Assembly (NCBI RefSeq): GCF_001746365.1
Contig: NZ_MJAJ01000024.1
Location: 1-64,000 of the forward strand
Length of the DNA: 64,000 bases
Direction: 5' to 3'
From: Streptomyces sp. LUP30
GTDB taxonomy: Bacteria > Actinomycetota > Actinomycetes > Streptomycetales > Streptomycetaceae
Below the pieces are notes generated by a model. The model was given only the letters and a program-made list of their open reading frames with translations. It was not told the origin of the DNA and made no database searches. Shown here piece after piece: positions 23,967 to 32,226 of this stretch; the first letter of the stretch is position 1, and the number at the start of each line of letters is the position of its first letter. The translations under genes were made by a program, and so were the position numbers.

Positions 23967-24908
23967 TCAGCTCCTGCGCCGGGCCGCCTCGTAGAGGACG
24001 ATGCCCGCCGCCACACCGGCGTTGAGGGATTCGGCGCCGCCCGGCATCGGGATCCGCACCCGGAAGTCGCAGGTCTCGCCGACGAGCCGGGAGAGCCCCT
24101 TGCCCTCGCTGCCGACGACGATGACGACCGGGCCGTCGAGGGCCGGCAGCTGGCCGACCTCGTGCTCCCCGTCGGCGGCCAGGCCGACGACCGCGATGCC
24201 GGCCTTCTTGTAGGCCTCCAGGGCGCGGGTGAGGTTGGTGGCGCGGGCGACCGGGGTGCGGGCGGCCGTGCCGGCGGACGTCTTCCAGGCGCCGGCCGTC
24301 ATGCCGGCGGCGCGGCGCTCGGGGACGACGACGCCGTGGCCGCCGAAGGCGGAGACGGAGCGGACGACGGCGCCGAGGTTGCGCGGGTCGGTGACGCCGT
24401 CGAGGGCGACGATCAGCGGGTCCTCGCCGCCGTCGTAGGCGGCGGCGGCCAGGTCCTCGGGGTGGGCGTACTCGTACGGCGGGACCTGCAGGACCAGGCC
24501 CTGGTGGTTGAGGCCGTTGGTCATACGGTCCAGCTCGGGGCGGGGGGCCTCCATCAGGTGGATGCCGCCGCGCTCGCCGGCGAGCTGGAGCGCCTCGCGC
24601 ACCCGCTCGTCGTTGTCGATGAACTGCTGGACGTACAGCATCGTCGCGGGGACGCCCTCGCGCAGCGCCTCGACGACGGGGTTACGGCCGACGACCATCT
24701 CGGACGTGCCCTTGCCGCCGCGGCCGCGGGGCGTGGGCCGGCGTGCGGCCTGCTTCGCCTTGGCGTTCGCGATGCGGTTCGCCTTGTGCTTCTTGCGCAT
24801 CTCGGCGGGCGGGGTCGGACCCCTGCCCTCCAGGCCCTTGCGTCGCTGGCCGCCACTGCCGACCTGCGCGCCCTTCTTGCCGGACATGCGGCGGTTGTTG
24901 GCTGCCAT
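23967..24908 (-). CDS. rlmB: 23S rRNA 2'-O-ribose methyltransferase RlmB
   Basis: A SpoU/TrmH-family SPOUT methyltransferase of 313 aa, predicted to methylate a guanosine ribose in 23S rRNA (G2251 in E. coli numbering). After a basic N-terminal tail of about 70 residues there is the substrate-binding domain (VVGRNPVVEALREGVPA), then the knot domain. The three SpoU motifs are visible: DGVTDPRNLGAVVRSVSAFG, VIVVGSEGKGLSRL and RIPMPGGAESLNAGVAAGI (each under 21 residues). The start is ATG 24908. cysS lies 99 nt upstream on the same strand with a hairpin between, so they may form an attenuated operon. Confidence 0.92.
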   Translation of the reverse strand: MAANNRRMSGKKGAQVGSGGQRRKGLEGRGPTPPAEMRKKHKANRIANAKAKQAARRPTPRGRGGKGTSEMVVGRNPVVEALREGVPATMLYVQQFIDNDERVREALQLAGERGGIHLMEAPRPELDRMTNGLNHQGLVLQVPPYEYAHPEDLAAAAYDGGEDPLIVALDGVTDPRNLGAVVRSVSAFGGHGVVVPERRAAGMTAGAWKTSAGTAARTPVARATNLTRALEAYKKAGIAVVGLAADGEHEVGQLPALDGPVVIVVGSEGKGLSRLVGETCDFRVRIPMPGGAESLNAGVAAGIVLYEAARRRS

Positions 24909-24952
24909 GAGTCACTCGTCTCCGTGAGCTTCGTACAAACGTCTTATGCAGT

Positions 24953-24978
24953 GTGCCGCCCGGGGGGCCGGGCGGCAC
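24953..24978 (-). terminator. Hairpin between cysS and rlmB
   Basis: GTGCCGCCCGG (24953-24963) and CCGGGCGGCAC (24968-24978) form a perfect 11-bp stem with a GGGG/CCCC loop, 30 nt past the cysS stop and 45 nt before rlmB. Without a U tract it could be a partial terminator. Confidence 0.5.
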
Positions 24979-25007
24979 AGTCGATCAAGGACGGGCCCGT
25001 GGCCGTC

Positions 25008-26408
25008 CTAACGCGGACCCAGGGTCCAGCGCGGGCCCTGCGGGCCGTCCTCGATGGTCAGGCCGGTCTGCGTGAGCTGGTCGCGGATGGCGTCCGCGGT
25101 CGCCCAGTCCTTGCGTGCGCGGGCCGACTCGCGCTGGTCGAGAACGAGGCGTACGAGGCTGTCGACCACGCCGTGCAGGTCCTCGCCCCGGCTCTCCTCG
25201 TCGGTCCAGTGGGCGTCGAGCGGGTCCAGGCCGAGGACGCCGAGCATGGCGCGCACCTCGGCGAGGCGGGCCACGGCGGCTTCCTTGTCGTCGGCGGCGA
25301 GGGCCGAGTTCCCCTGCCGTACCGTCGTGTGCACGATGGCCAGCGCCTGGGGAACGCCCAGGTCGTCGTCCATCGCCTCGGCGAACGCCGGCGGCACCTC
25401 GGCCGCGGGTTCGACGACTCCCCCGGCCTTCTCGACGACGCGCTGCACGAACCCCTCGATCCGGGCGAACGCCGACTCGGCCTCGCGCAGCGACTCCTCG
25501 CTGTACTCGATCATCGAGCGGTAGTGCGGGGTGCCGAGGTAGTAGCGCAGCACGATCGGGCGCCACTGCTTGACCATCTCGGAGACGAGGACGCTGTTGC
25601 CCAGCGACTTCGACATCTTCTCGCCGCTCATGGTGACCCAGGCGTTGTGCACCCAGTACCGGGCGAACTCGTCGCCGTAGGCCTTGGCCTGGGCGATCTC
25701 GTTCTCGTGGTGCGGGAAGATCAGGTCGAGGCCGCCGCCGTGGATGTCGAAGGCGGAGCCCAGGTATTTGTGCGCCATGGCGGAGCACTCGAGGTGCCAG
25801 CCGGGGCGGCCGCGGCCCCAGGGGGTCTCCCAGTCCGGCTCGCCCGGCTTGCCGGCCTTCCACATCGCGAAGTCGCGCGGGTCGCGCTTGCCGGTGATGC
25901 CTTCCTCGGCGGGCTGGCGCAGGTCGTCGAGGTCCTGGTTGGACAGCTCCAGGTAGCCGGGGAAGGAGCGCACGTCGAAGTAGACGCTGCCGTCGGCCTC
26001 GTAGGCGTGGCCGCGCTCGATGAGGCCGCGCATCATCTCGATCATCTCGGGGACGTGCCCGGTGGCGCGCGGTTCGTAGGTCGGCGGGAGGCAGCCGAGG
26101 GCCTGGTAGCCGTCGTTGAAGGCCCGCTCGTTCTCGTAGCCGATGGCCCACCAGGGGCGGCCCTGGTCGTGCGACTTCGCGATGATCTTGTCGTCGATGT
26201 CGGTGACGTTGCGGATGAACGTGACGTCGTACCCGCGGTGGACGAGCCAGCGGCGCATGATGTCGAAGTTCAGGTAGGAGCGCACGTGCCCGATGTGCGG
26301 GGCGGCCTGCACGGTGGCGCCACAGAGGTAGATCGAGACGCAGCCCGGCGTGAGCGGGATGAAGTCACGGATCTGCCGGGCGCTGGTGTCGTACAGGCGA
26401 ATGGTCAC
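25008..26408 (-). CDS. cysS: Cysteinyl-tRNA synthetase CysS
   Basis: A class I aminoacyl-tRNA synthetase of 466 aa. HIGH is in APHIGHVRSYLNFDIMRRW (about residue 38). The Cys/His zinc ligands include CG in LCGATVQ and the HLECSAMAHKYLG stretch, and KMSKS is in SGEKMSKSLGNS (about residue 265). The anticodon-binding domain follows. It is distinguished from the mycothiol ligase MshC by its full C-terminal domain. The start is GTG 26406-26408, with TACCCT at 26415-26420 on the coding strand 6 nt away. It lies downstream of ispDF. Confidence 0.94.
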   Translation of the reverse strand: MTIRLYDTSARQIRDFIPLTPGCVSIYLCGATVQAAPHIGHVRSYLNFDIMRRWLVHRGYDVTFIRNVTDIDDKIIAKSHDQGRPWWAIGYENERAFNDGYQALGCLPPTYEPRATGHVPEMIEMMRGLIERGHAYEADGSVYFDVRSFPGYLELSNQDLDDLRQPAEEGITGKRDPRDFAMWKAGKPGEPDWETPWGRGRPGWHLECSAMAHKYLGSAFDIHGGGLDLIFPHHENEIAQAKAYGDEFARYWVHNAWVTMSGEKMSKSLGNSVLVSEMVKQWRPIVLRYYLGTPHYRSMIEYSEESLREAESAFARIEGFVQRVVEKAGGVVEPAAEVPPAFAEAMDDDLGVPQALAIVHTTVRQGNSALAADDKEAAVARLAEVRAMLGVLGLDPLDAHWTDEESRGEDLHGVVDSLVRLVLDQRESARARKDWATADAIRDQLTQTGLTIEDGPQGPRWTLGPR

Positions 26409-26540
26409 CCCACCAGGGTAGTGGGCGCGGGGCAGTGCCCCGGGCCCCTTCCGCCCAAGGGCCACATATTCGTGACATGCCGGGGCGCGGGCCGGTGCGG
26501 TGCCCTGCGGCGGGGGTTCGGCCGGTGTGCGCGGCGGGGC

Positions 26541-27047
26541 TCAGCCGGTGCGCGCGACCAGGGCCGTGGCGATCGCCATCAGGCCTTCGCCGCGCCCCGG
26601 GAAGCCCAGTCCGTCCGTGGTCGCGCCGGAGACTGTCACCGGGGCTCCCGCCGCCTCCGAGAGGATCTTCTGGGCCTCGTCCCGCCGCTTGCCGATCTTG
26701 GGCCGGGGGCCGACGACCTGGACGGCGACGTTGCCGATGACGAAGCCGGCCGCGCGCACGATCCGGGCCGCCTCGGTCAGCAGGGTGACGCCCGAGGCGC
26801 CGGACCACTCGGGGCGGCCGGTGCCGAAATGCTGTCCGAGGTCGCCGAGGCCGGCGGCGGAGAAGAGCGCGTTGCAGGCGGCGTGCGCGACGACGTCCGC
26901 ATCGGAGTGCCCGGCCAGTCCGGGGCCCTCCCCTTCCCACTTGAGGCCCGCGCACCACAGCTCGCGGCCCTCCTCGAAGGCGTGGATGTCGGTGCCGATG
27001 CCGACCTGGGGCAGCGGGGCCCCGGCGAGCGGCGTCTCAGAAGCCAT
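26541..27047 (-). CDS. ispF: 2-C-methyl-D-erythritol 2,4-cyclodiphosphate synthase IspF
   Basis: A 168-aa MEP-pathway enzyme that cyclises CDP-ME-2-phosphate. The metal site GIGTDIHAF (about 17-25) and LAGHSDADVVAHAACNALFS (about 45-64) provide the Asp/His ligands; LGDLGQHFG follows. The C-terminal part has ATTDGLGFPGRGEGLMAIA, the usual GFxGRxEG stretch. The start ATG at 27047 lies inside the end of ispD (11-nt overlap), so the pair is translationally coupled. It works in isoprenoid precursor synthesis. Confidence 0.95.
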   Translation of the reverse strand: MASETPLAGAPLPQVGIGTDIHAFEEGRELWCAGLKWEGEGPGLAGHSDADVVAHAACNALFSAAGLGDLGQHFGTGRPEWSGASGVTLLTEAARIVRAAGFVIGNVAVQVVGPRPKIGKRRDEAQKILSEAAGAPVTVSGATTDGLGFPGRGEGLMAIATALVARTG

Positions 27048-27789
27048 CGTTGAGCCTCCTGCGGGCGAGGACCGCCTCCGCGAGGACCAGGTCCAGCGGG
27101 CGGGTGACCTTGAAGGCCTCCTCGTGGCCGGGGACGACGACGACCGTCAGGCCGAGCAGCTCGACCATGCCGGCGTCGTCGGTGACGTCCGTCTCGACCG
27201 TCTCGTGTGCGCGGACCAGGGTGGCGCGGTCGAAGCCCTGCGGGGTCTGCACGGCACGCAGGCGGGCGCGCTCCGGGGTGGCGACGACCGGCTCGGCGTC
27301 GCCGGGGGAGGCGGCCGGCTCGACCTCCTTCACGGTGTCCGCGAGCGGCAGCGCGGGCACGACGGCCGGGGCGCCCTCGCGGACGGCCTCGATGACGGCG
27401 TCCACCGTGTCGACGGGGACGAGGGGGCGGGCGGCGTCGTGGACCAGCACGATGTCGTATTCGGGGGGCAGCGCGTCCAGGCCCAGCTTCACCGATTCCT
27501 GGCGGGAGTCGCCGCCGGGGACGACGAGGAAGTCGGTGCGGTCGGGCAGGGCGTGCGCGTCGAGCAGCGACTTGACCTCGCCGGCGCCGTCGGGCGGGGC
27601 CACGACGACGACCAGGGAGACGGCGCGGGAGGCGGCCAGGGCGCGTACCGCGTGGATCAGCATGGGCGTGCCGCTCAGCGCGCGCAGTGCTTTGGGGGCG
27701 CCCGGACCGAGGCGGACGCCCCGGCCGGCGGCCGGAATCACCGCGGCCGTGCGGGCGGACGCGGGGGAGGGACGCGAATCGTCAGACAT
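27037..27789 (-). CDS. ispD: 2-C-methyl-D-erythritol 4-phosphate cytidylyltransferase IspD
   Basis: A 250-aa cytidylyltransferase of the MEP pathway. The nucleotide loop AVIPAAGRGVRLGPGAPKAL (about 14-33), the substrate motif VHDAARPLVPVDTVDAVI (about 112-129) and the C-terminal TDDAGMVELLG with its acidic residues are present. AGGAACCG before the ATG at 27789 is a fair ribosome binding site. The first 12 residues are not conserved in type. carD lies 271 nt upstream on the same strand; that gap shows no gene. The order carD-ispD-ispF-cysS-rlmB is common in actinobacteria. Confidence 0.95.
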   Translation of the reverse strand: MSDDSRPSPASARTAAVIPAAGRGVRLGPGAPKALRALSGTPMLIHAVRALAASRAVSLVVVVAPPDGAGEVKSLLDAHALPDRTDFLVVPGGDSRQESVKLGLDALPPEYDIVLVHDAARPLVPVDTVDAVIEAVREGAPAVVPALPLADTVKEVEPAASPGDAEPVVATPERARLRAVQTPQGFDRATLVRAHETVETDVTDDAGMVELLGLTVVVVPGHEEAFKVTRPLDLVLAEAVLARRRLNDGF

Positions 27790-28060
27790 CGGTTCCTGTC
27801 AGGTTTGTGTGCTGGCCTGCCGTGGGTATGGCCTGGGAAGTGCCGGGCGCGACGCCTTGACCGACCCTTCCGTGACGCACCGGTCGAGGCAGCAGCCCGG
27901 GCCCGGCACACCAAGTATCGGGGGGTCACCCCCGTGGGGCGGGACAGCCCGGAGATGTCCGGGCATGAACATGCCGCAGCGCCCGGCGACGGGAGTACGT
28001 CATCGGGCACCGCGGCAGTTCAGTGTTCTTCGGTGTGCCGAGGCCGGTGCAGAACCGGCG

Positions 28061-28543
28061 TCAGGACGCGAGAACCTCGTCGAGCAGGGCTTCGGCCTTG
28101 TCCTCGTTGGTGTTCTCCGCGAGAGCGAGCTCGCTCACCAGGATCTGGCGGGCCTTGGCGAGCATGCGCTTCTCACCGGCGGAGAGTCCGCGCTCGCGCT
28201 CACGACGCCACAGGTCACGCACGACTTCCGCGACCTTGATGACATCGCCGGAGGCGAGCTTCTCCAGATTTGCCTTGTAACGACGCGACCAGTTCGTGGG
28301 CTCCTCGGCGTACGGCGCGCGCAGCACCTCGAAGACCCGGTCCAGCCCGTCCTGACCGACCACATCACGCACGCCGACGAACTCCGCATTGTCCGCTGGC
28401 ACACGTACCGTCAGGTCGCCCTGGGCGACCTTCAGCACCAAGTAGGTCTTGTCCACGCCTTTGATCTGGCGAGTTTCGATAGCCTCGATCAGCGCGGCCC
28501 CGTGATGGGGATAGACCACGGTGTCGCCAACCTTGAACGTCAT
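28061..28543 (-). CDS. carD: CarD/CdnL RNA polymerase-binding regulator
   Basis: A 160-aa global transcription factor that binds the RNA polymerase beta subunit and stabilises open complexes at rRNA and other promoters. The N-terminal Tudor-like RNAP-interaction domain is MTFKVGDTVVYPHHGAALIE plus KTYLVLKVAQGDLTVRVP. The C-terminal helical DNA-binding domain contains NWSRRYKANLEKLASGD and VVRDLWRRERERGLSAGEKR, with the conserved Trp that wedges at the -10 edge. Length and sequence are typical. A 660-nt region without a gene lies upstream. Confidence 0.94.
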   Translation of the reverse strand: MTFKVGDTVVYPHHGAALIEAIETRQIKGVDKTYLVLKVAQGDLTVRVPADNAEFVGVRDVVGQDGLDRVFEVLRAPYAEEPTNWSRRYKANLEKLASGDVIKVAEVVRDLWRRERERGLSAGEKRMLAKARQILVSELALAENTNEDKAEALLDEVLAS

Positions 28544-28841
28544 GTGACAGGTACCCCTTCCGTGGCTATCCAGGGTAACACGGAAACTCCGGGTTCTGAA
28601 TGGCGTTTTCGCAGGTCAGGGCATATCTCGGGGCTTGACAACACCAACACGGACGTGCTGCGAAGGGTCCTCGGGGGCAGGTATTCGCAGGTCGGAGCGG
28701 CTCTTCGAGGGGGGAGAAACGCGTACGCTACACGCATCCACAGCTCCGCCCGAACGGCCGAACGTCCACATATGTCCGCTTCCACACGTGCGACTTCCGT
28801 TACTCCGTTCGGTGCGCCTGGCGGGATGCGAGCCGTTTCTG

Positions 28842-28882
28842 GAATTGATCATCAGCCGTTCGGCCGGAGGCGTGATCAATTC
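28842..28882. repeat. Inverted repeat in the carD upstream region
   Basis: GAATTGATCA (28842-28851) and TGATCAATTC (28873-28882) are perfect 10-nt complements 21 nt apart. Each arm also contains the palindrome TGATCA. It could be the stem of a structured RNA or two operator half-sites. Confidence 0.6.
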
Positions 28883-29153
28883 TGGAACGCGCGCGCATTC
28901 CTTCACGGAAAATCCGCGAGCGGACGTGCACCGCGGTTATCGGAATGACGCGCGAGCAGGTGGACCACGGGTGAAGTCAATGTGACTCATGGGGCGCGAG
29001 CGACTGTCGGGACGGGTGTGACGAGCGTGGCGGGGAGGTCCGTCGGCAGGGCGGCCGGGAGCGCCGTCGGGCCCGAGATCACTCCAGAGGCGGGTCGGGT
29101 GCGGTGGCACGGGAAGGGCTCGGTAACCTGAGGCTGCTGACAGACCCTTAGGA

Positions 29154-29176
29154 CGGCTTTGTTCAAAGGAAAGCCG
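29154..29176 (+). promoter_or_regulatory. 5' leader hairpin of the lipoprotein gene
   Basis: CGGCTTT (29154-29160) pairs with AAAGCCG (29170-29176) around a 9-nt loop, 30 nt ahead of the GTG start and just before AAAAGGAG (29187-29194). Confidence 0.35.
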
Positions 29177-29206
29177 CCCGCGCGTACAAAAGGAGTTGCC
29201 GCCGCC

Positions 29207-29878
29207 GTGAGCAGCAGCCTTCGACGCGGCGCCCTCGCCGCCTCCGCCATCGCGTTCTCGATCGCCTCGCTCGCCGCCTGCGGCGCCGGCAACGACTCCC
29301 AGACGCTGGAGGTCAAGCCGGACAACGCCGCCGCCCACGTCGGCAAGATCAAGCTGCAGAACGTCGTCGTCATCACCCAGCCCGACCTGCAGTCCACCGG
29401 CCCCGCGGTGATCTCGGCGACGGTCTTCAACGCCAGCGACGACCCCCAGACCCTGGAGTCCGTCACCGTCGACGGCACGGGCAAGTCCGCCCAGCTCAAG
29501 CCCGCCAAGGGCAAGGGCAAGCTCACCGTCCCGGCCCACGGCTCGGTCGTCATCGGCGGACCGAACAACGCATCCGCCGTCCTGCCGAACAGCCGTGAGG
29601 CCGTTCAGGACGGCGACGCGCAGAAGGTGACCTTCACCTTCAGCGAGACCGGCGCGGTCAGCCTGCGCGCCTACGTCGTCCCCGCCGAGGGCTACTTCTC
29701 CTCGTGGGGCCCGAGCTCCCTCCCGAGCGTCTCGGCCAAGCCCTCGTCGTCGCCGTCCGGCAGCGCGTCGCCCTCCGGGAACGCCTCACCGTCCGGCGCG
29801 GCCTCCGGGTCGGGCGCACCGTCCGGCAAGGCCTCCCCGAACGCGTCGGGGTCGGCGTCGGCGTCGGCCGGCCACTGA
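29207..29878 (+). CDS. Lipoprotein with copper-chaperone-like fold, Ser/Pro tail
   Basis: A 223-aa lipoprotein. The signal peptide ends SLAAC with Cys25 as anchor. The central 130 residues have a beta-sandwich look (KIKLQNVVVITQPDLQSTGP, VISATVFNASDDPQTLESVT) reminiscent of the DUF461/PCu(A)C-type copper chaperone fold, but the Met/His copper ligands of that family are not evident. The last 50 residues are Ser/Ala/Gly/Pro repeats. GTG 29207 with AAAAGGAG upstream is taken as start rather than a TTG at 29159. It is convergent with phoP, separated by a large terminator. Confidence 0.75.
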   Translation: MSSSLRRGALAASAIAFSIASLAACGAGNDSQTLEVKPDNAAAHVGKIKLQNVVVITQPDLQSTGPAVISATVFNASDDPQTLESVTVDGTGKSAQLKPAKGKGKLTVPAHGSVVIGGPNNASAVLPNSREAVQDGDAQKVTFTFSETGAVSLRAYVVPAEGYFSSWGPSSLPSVSAKPSSSPSGSASPSGNASPSGAASGSGAPSGKASPNASGSASASAGH

Positions 29879-29893
29879 GCCGCCGGTACCAGG

Positions 29894-29943
29894 ACATGGC
29901 TGAAGGGCGGCGCCCCGCGCGGGGCGCCGCCCTTCAGCCATGT
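29894..29943. terminator. 23-bp perfect bidirectional terminator
   Basis: The arms 29894-29916 and 29921-29943 are exact reverse complements around GCGC. They stand between the lipoprotein stop (29878) and the phoP stop (29952), serving both strands. There is no U tract, but the stem is very stable. Confidence 0.9.
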
Positions 29944-29951
29944 GCGCCGGC

Positions 29952-30632
29952 CTACGGCTCGAACTTGTAGCCCAGGCCACGGACCGTGACCAGGTAACGC
30001 GGTGCACCCGGGTCCGGCTCGATCTTGGCGCGCAGCCGCTTGACGTGGACGTCGAGGGTCTTGGTGTCGCCGACGTAGTCGGCGCCCCACACCCGGTCGA
30101 TGAGCTGCATCCGGGTCAGGACGCGGCCGGCGTTGCGCAGCAGCATCTCCAGCAGGTCGAACTCCTTCAGAGGGAGGTCGACCTTGGAACCGGAGACCGT
30201 CACCACGTGGCGGTCGACGTCCATACGGACCGGACCCGCCTCCAGGGCCGCCGGCGTCACCTCCTCCGGCTCGCCACGGCGGCGCAGCACGGCCCGGATG
30301 CGGGCGACCAGCTCGCGCGAGGAGAAGGGCTTGGTCACGTAGTCGTCGGCCCCTATCTCCAGGCCGACGACCTTGTCGATCTCGCTGTCCTTGGCGGTCA
30401 CCATGATCACGGGGACGTTGGAGCGGCCGCGCAGCTGACGGCACACCTCCGTGCCGGGCAGCCCCGGCAGCATCAGGTCGAGGAGCACGAGGTCGGCGCC
30501 GTTGCGCTCGAACTCGTCGAGTCCGTCGGGGCCCGTGGTCGCGACCGCGACCTCGAAGCCCTCTTTGCGGAGCATGTACGACAGGGCGTCGGAGAAGGAC
30601 TCCTCGTCCTCGACGACGAGCACTCGGGTCAC
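29952..30632 (-). CDS. phoP: Phosphate response regulator PhoP
   Basis: An OmpR-family response regulator of 226 aa. Receiver domain (1-120): TRVLVVEDEESF with the acidic pair, the phospho-acceptor Asp in LVLLDLMLPGLPG (about residue 51), VMVTAK-type switch (IMVTAKDSE) and the Lys in YVTKPFSSREL. Winged-helix domain (about 130-226): LPLKEFDLLEMLLRNAGRVL and VHVKRLRAKIEPDPG. It controls the pho regulon and indirectly antibiotic production. The start GTG (30630-30632) overlaps the phoR stop by 4 nt (GTGA), so the pair is coupled. Confidence 0.96.
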   Translation of the reverse strand: MTRVLVVEDEESFSDALSYMLRKEGFEVAVATTGPDGLDEFERNGADLVLLDLMLPGLPGTEVCRQLRGRSNVPVIMVTAKDSEIDKVVGLEIGADDYVTKPFSSRELVARIRAVLRRRGEPEEVTPAALEAGPVRMDVDRHVVTVSGSKVDLPLKEFDLLEMLLRNAGRVLTRMQLIDRVWGADYVGDTKTLDVHVKRLRAKIEPDPGAPRYLVTVRGLGYKFEP

Positions 30633-31948
30633 GGATGGACCTCCGGGGCGGAAAGCGTCTGGTACGCGGTCGAATTCGGGGATGAGGCGCGGGGCGGCGC
30701 CTGGGGTGAGGGGCGGGAGGAGGAGGGGGCGACCTCGTCGAGGTCGTCGACGTCGTCGACCTCGTCCGGGTCCGGACTCTGTTGCGCGCGGTCGCGGGCC
30801 GCGCCCGCCTCCGGCAGCCGCAGGGTGAACGTGGAGCCCTGGTTCTCGGCGCTCCACACCGTGACCTCCCCGCCGTGCGAGGCGGCCACGTGCTTGACGA
30901 TCGCCAGCCCGAGGCCCGTGCCGCCGGTGGCACGGGACCGGGCGGGGTCGACCCGGTAGAAGCGCTCGAAGATGCGCTCCTTGTCCTTGTCGGAGATGCC
31001 GATGCCCTGATCGGTCACGGCGATCTCGATGAGGTCCCCGCCCGGGGCGTTCACCCTACGAGCGGCTATGCCCACGCGCGTGCGGGCGGGCGAGTAGTTG
31101 ACGGCGTTCTCGACCAGGTTGCCCAGGGCCGCGGCCAGCTGGCCCCGGTTCCCCCAGACGCGCAGGTCGGCCGGGCCTCCCGCGGCCATGGTGATCTGCT
31201 TGGCGCCGGCCTGGTGCCGGCAGCGGTCGACGGCCTCCGCGACCAGTTCGTCGACGCCGACGGGTTCGGCGTCCTCCAGCGGATCGTCGTTCTGGACCCT
31301 CGACAGGTCGATGAGCTCCTGCACCAGGCTGGTCAGCCGGGTGGCCTCGATCTGCATCCGGCCGGCGAACCGTTCCACCGCCTCGGGGTCGTCCGAGGCG
31401 TCCATGACGGCCTCGGAGAGGAGGGAGAGCGCACCCACCGGCGTCTTCAGCTCATGGCTGACGTTCGCCACGAAGTCCCGCCGGACCGCCTCGATCCGGC
31501 GGGCCTCGGTGAGGTCCTCGACGAGCAGCAGCACGAGCCGCGAGCCCAGCGGGGCCACTCTGGCCGACACGGCGAGGGCCTCGCCGCGCCCCGTCCCGCG
31601 CCGGGGAAGGTCCAGCTCCACCTGGCGTATCTCCCCGTCGCGTCGGGTGTCCCGCGCCATCTTCAGCATGGGCTCCACGCTGAGCTTGCCCCCGCGGACC
31701 AGCCCGAGGGCGTACGCGGCGGAGCTGGCCTTGACGACGGCGTCGGCCTCGTCGAGGACGACGGCGGAGGAGCGGAGCACCGACAGGACGGTGTCCACGC
31801 CCGGCGGAAGCACCGGGTCCGTGTGGAGGGAGGTGCGCGTGGGGCGCTTCTGCTCCCGCTCGCTCCAGCGGAACGCCAGCATGGCGATGACACCGGTGAG
31901 CACCCCGGCGATCGCTGCCGCTGCGGCGACCGCCGCGTTCACGTCCAT
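30629..31948 (-). CDS. phoR: Phosphate sensor histidine kinase PhoR
   Basis: A 439-aa membrane histidine kinase. One N-terminal membrane segment (about 5-25) is followed by a PAS-like linker region. The HisKA motif is FVANVSHELKTPVGALSLL (about residue 165). The catalytic domain has the N box LGNLVENAVNYSP, G1 DQGIGISDKDKERIFERFY and G2 GGTGLGLAIVKHV. The C-terminal 60 residues are Asp/Pro/Ser-rich. TAACCT (31955-31960, coding strand) 6 nt before the ATG fits a leaderless start. The single membrane segment suggests that phosphate status is sensed through PstSCAB/PhoU, not directly. Confidence 0.95.
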   Translation of the reverse strand: MDVNAAVAAAAAIAGVLTGVIAMLAFRWSEREQKRPTRTSLHTDPVLPPGVDTVLSVLRSSAVVLDEADAVVKASSAAYALGLVRGGKLSVEPMLKMARDTRRDGEIRQVELDLPRRGTGRGEALAVSARVAPLGSRLVLLLVEDLTEARRIEAVRRDFVANVSHELKTPVGALSLLSEAVMDASDDPEAVERFAGRMQIEATRLTSLVQELIDLSRVQNDDPLEDAEPVGVDELVAEAVDRCRHQAGAKQITMAAGGPADLRVWGNRGQLAAALGNLVENAVNYSPARTRVGIAARRVNAPGGDLIEIAVTDQGIGISDKDKERIFERFYRVDPARSRATGGTGLGLAIVKHVAASHGGEVTVWSAENQGSTFTLRLPEAGAARDRAQQSPDPDEVDDVDDLDEVAPSSSRPSPQAPPRASSPNSTAYQTLSAPEVHP

Positions 31949-32021
31949 GCCCCCAGGTTAGGCACGGGTTCGGTCCTGGCCACAGCCATCGAGGTGCGAG
32001 CTCGAACACTCGTCGCCCAGA

Positions 32022-32054
32022 GTTCACCTTGGAGCCAGGGGTGGTTCATTTGAG
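32022..32054. promoter_or_regulatory. PHO box (PhoP operator)
   Basis: Three 11-nt units: GTTCACCTTGG (32022-32032), a degenerate AGCCAGGGGTG (32033-32043) and GTTCATTTGAG (32044-32054). They fit the PhoP direct-repeat consensus GTTCACC with 11-nt period. Location between phoR and phoU matches the known bidirectional control region. Confidence 0.85.
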
Positions 32055-32226
32055 GTGACGGAAATCGACGCGTACGGGGCGGAGCGTGGCACCGTGGGGT
32101 TCGCAGCTCCGGTCACAGGGCCGGTCGGCGCCGGTCGGAGGACCGGTTCCGACCTGGTGTCCCGGCCGGTTCTGGCCCCCGGAACCGAACCCGAACCCCA
32201 AGCACGACGTACGAGAGGGAACCCTG

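Larger units (their letters stand above)
28544..29206. other. Long intergenic region between carD and a lipoprotein gene
   Basis: About 660 nt between the divergent carD and lipoprotein genes, with clearly lower G+C than its flanks and no convincing ORF. A 96-codon minus-strand ORF at 28616-28906 lacks codon bias and any family. The region holds a 10-bp inverted repeat (28842-28882) and a small hairpin (29154-29176). It probably contains the promoters of both genes and could encode a small RNA. Confidence 0.6.

Noticed and set aside
23913..27053. 1046-codon plus-strand ORF antisense to rlmB, cysS and ispF
   Set aside because: It results from high G+C third positions opposite real genes; the minus-strand frames encode full conserved enzymes.
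28616..28906. 96-codon minus-strand ORF in the carD upstream region
   Set aside because: No ribosome binding site, no codon bias and no recognisable family; treated as intergenic.
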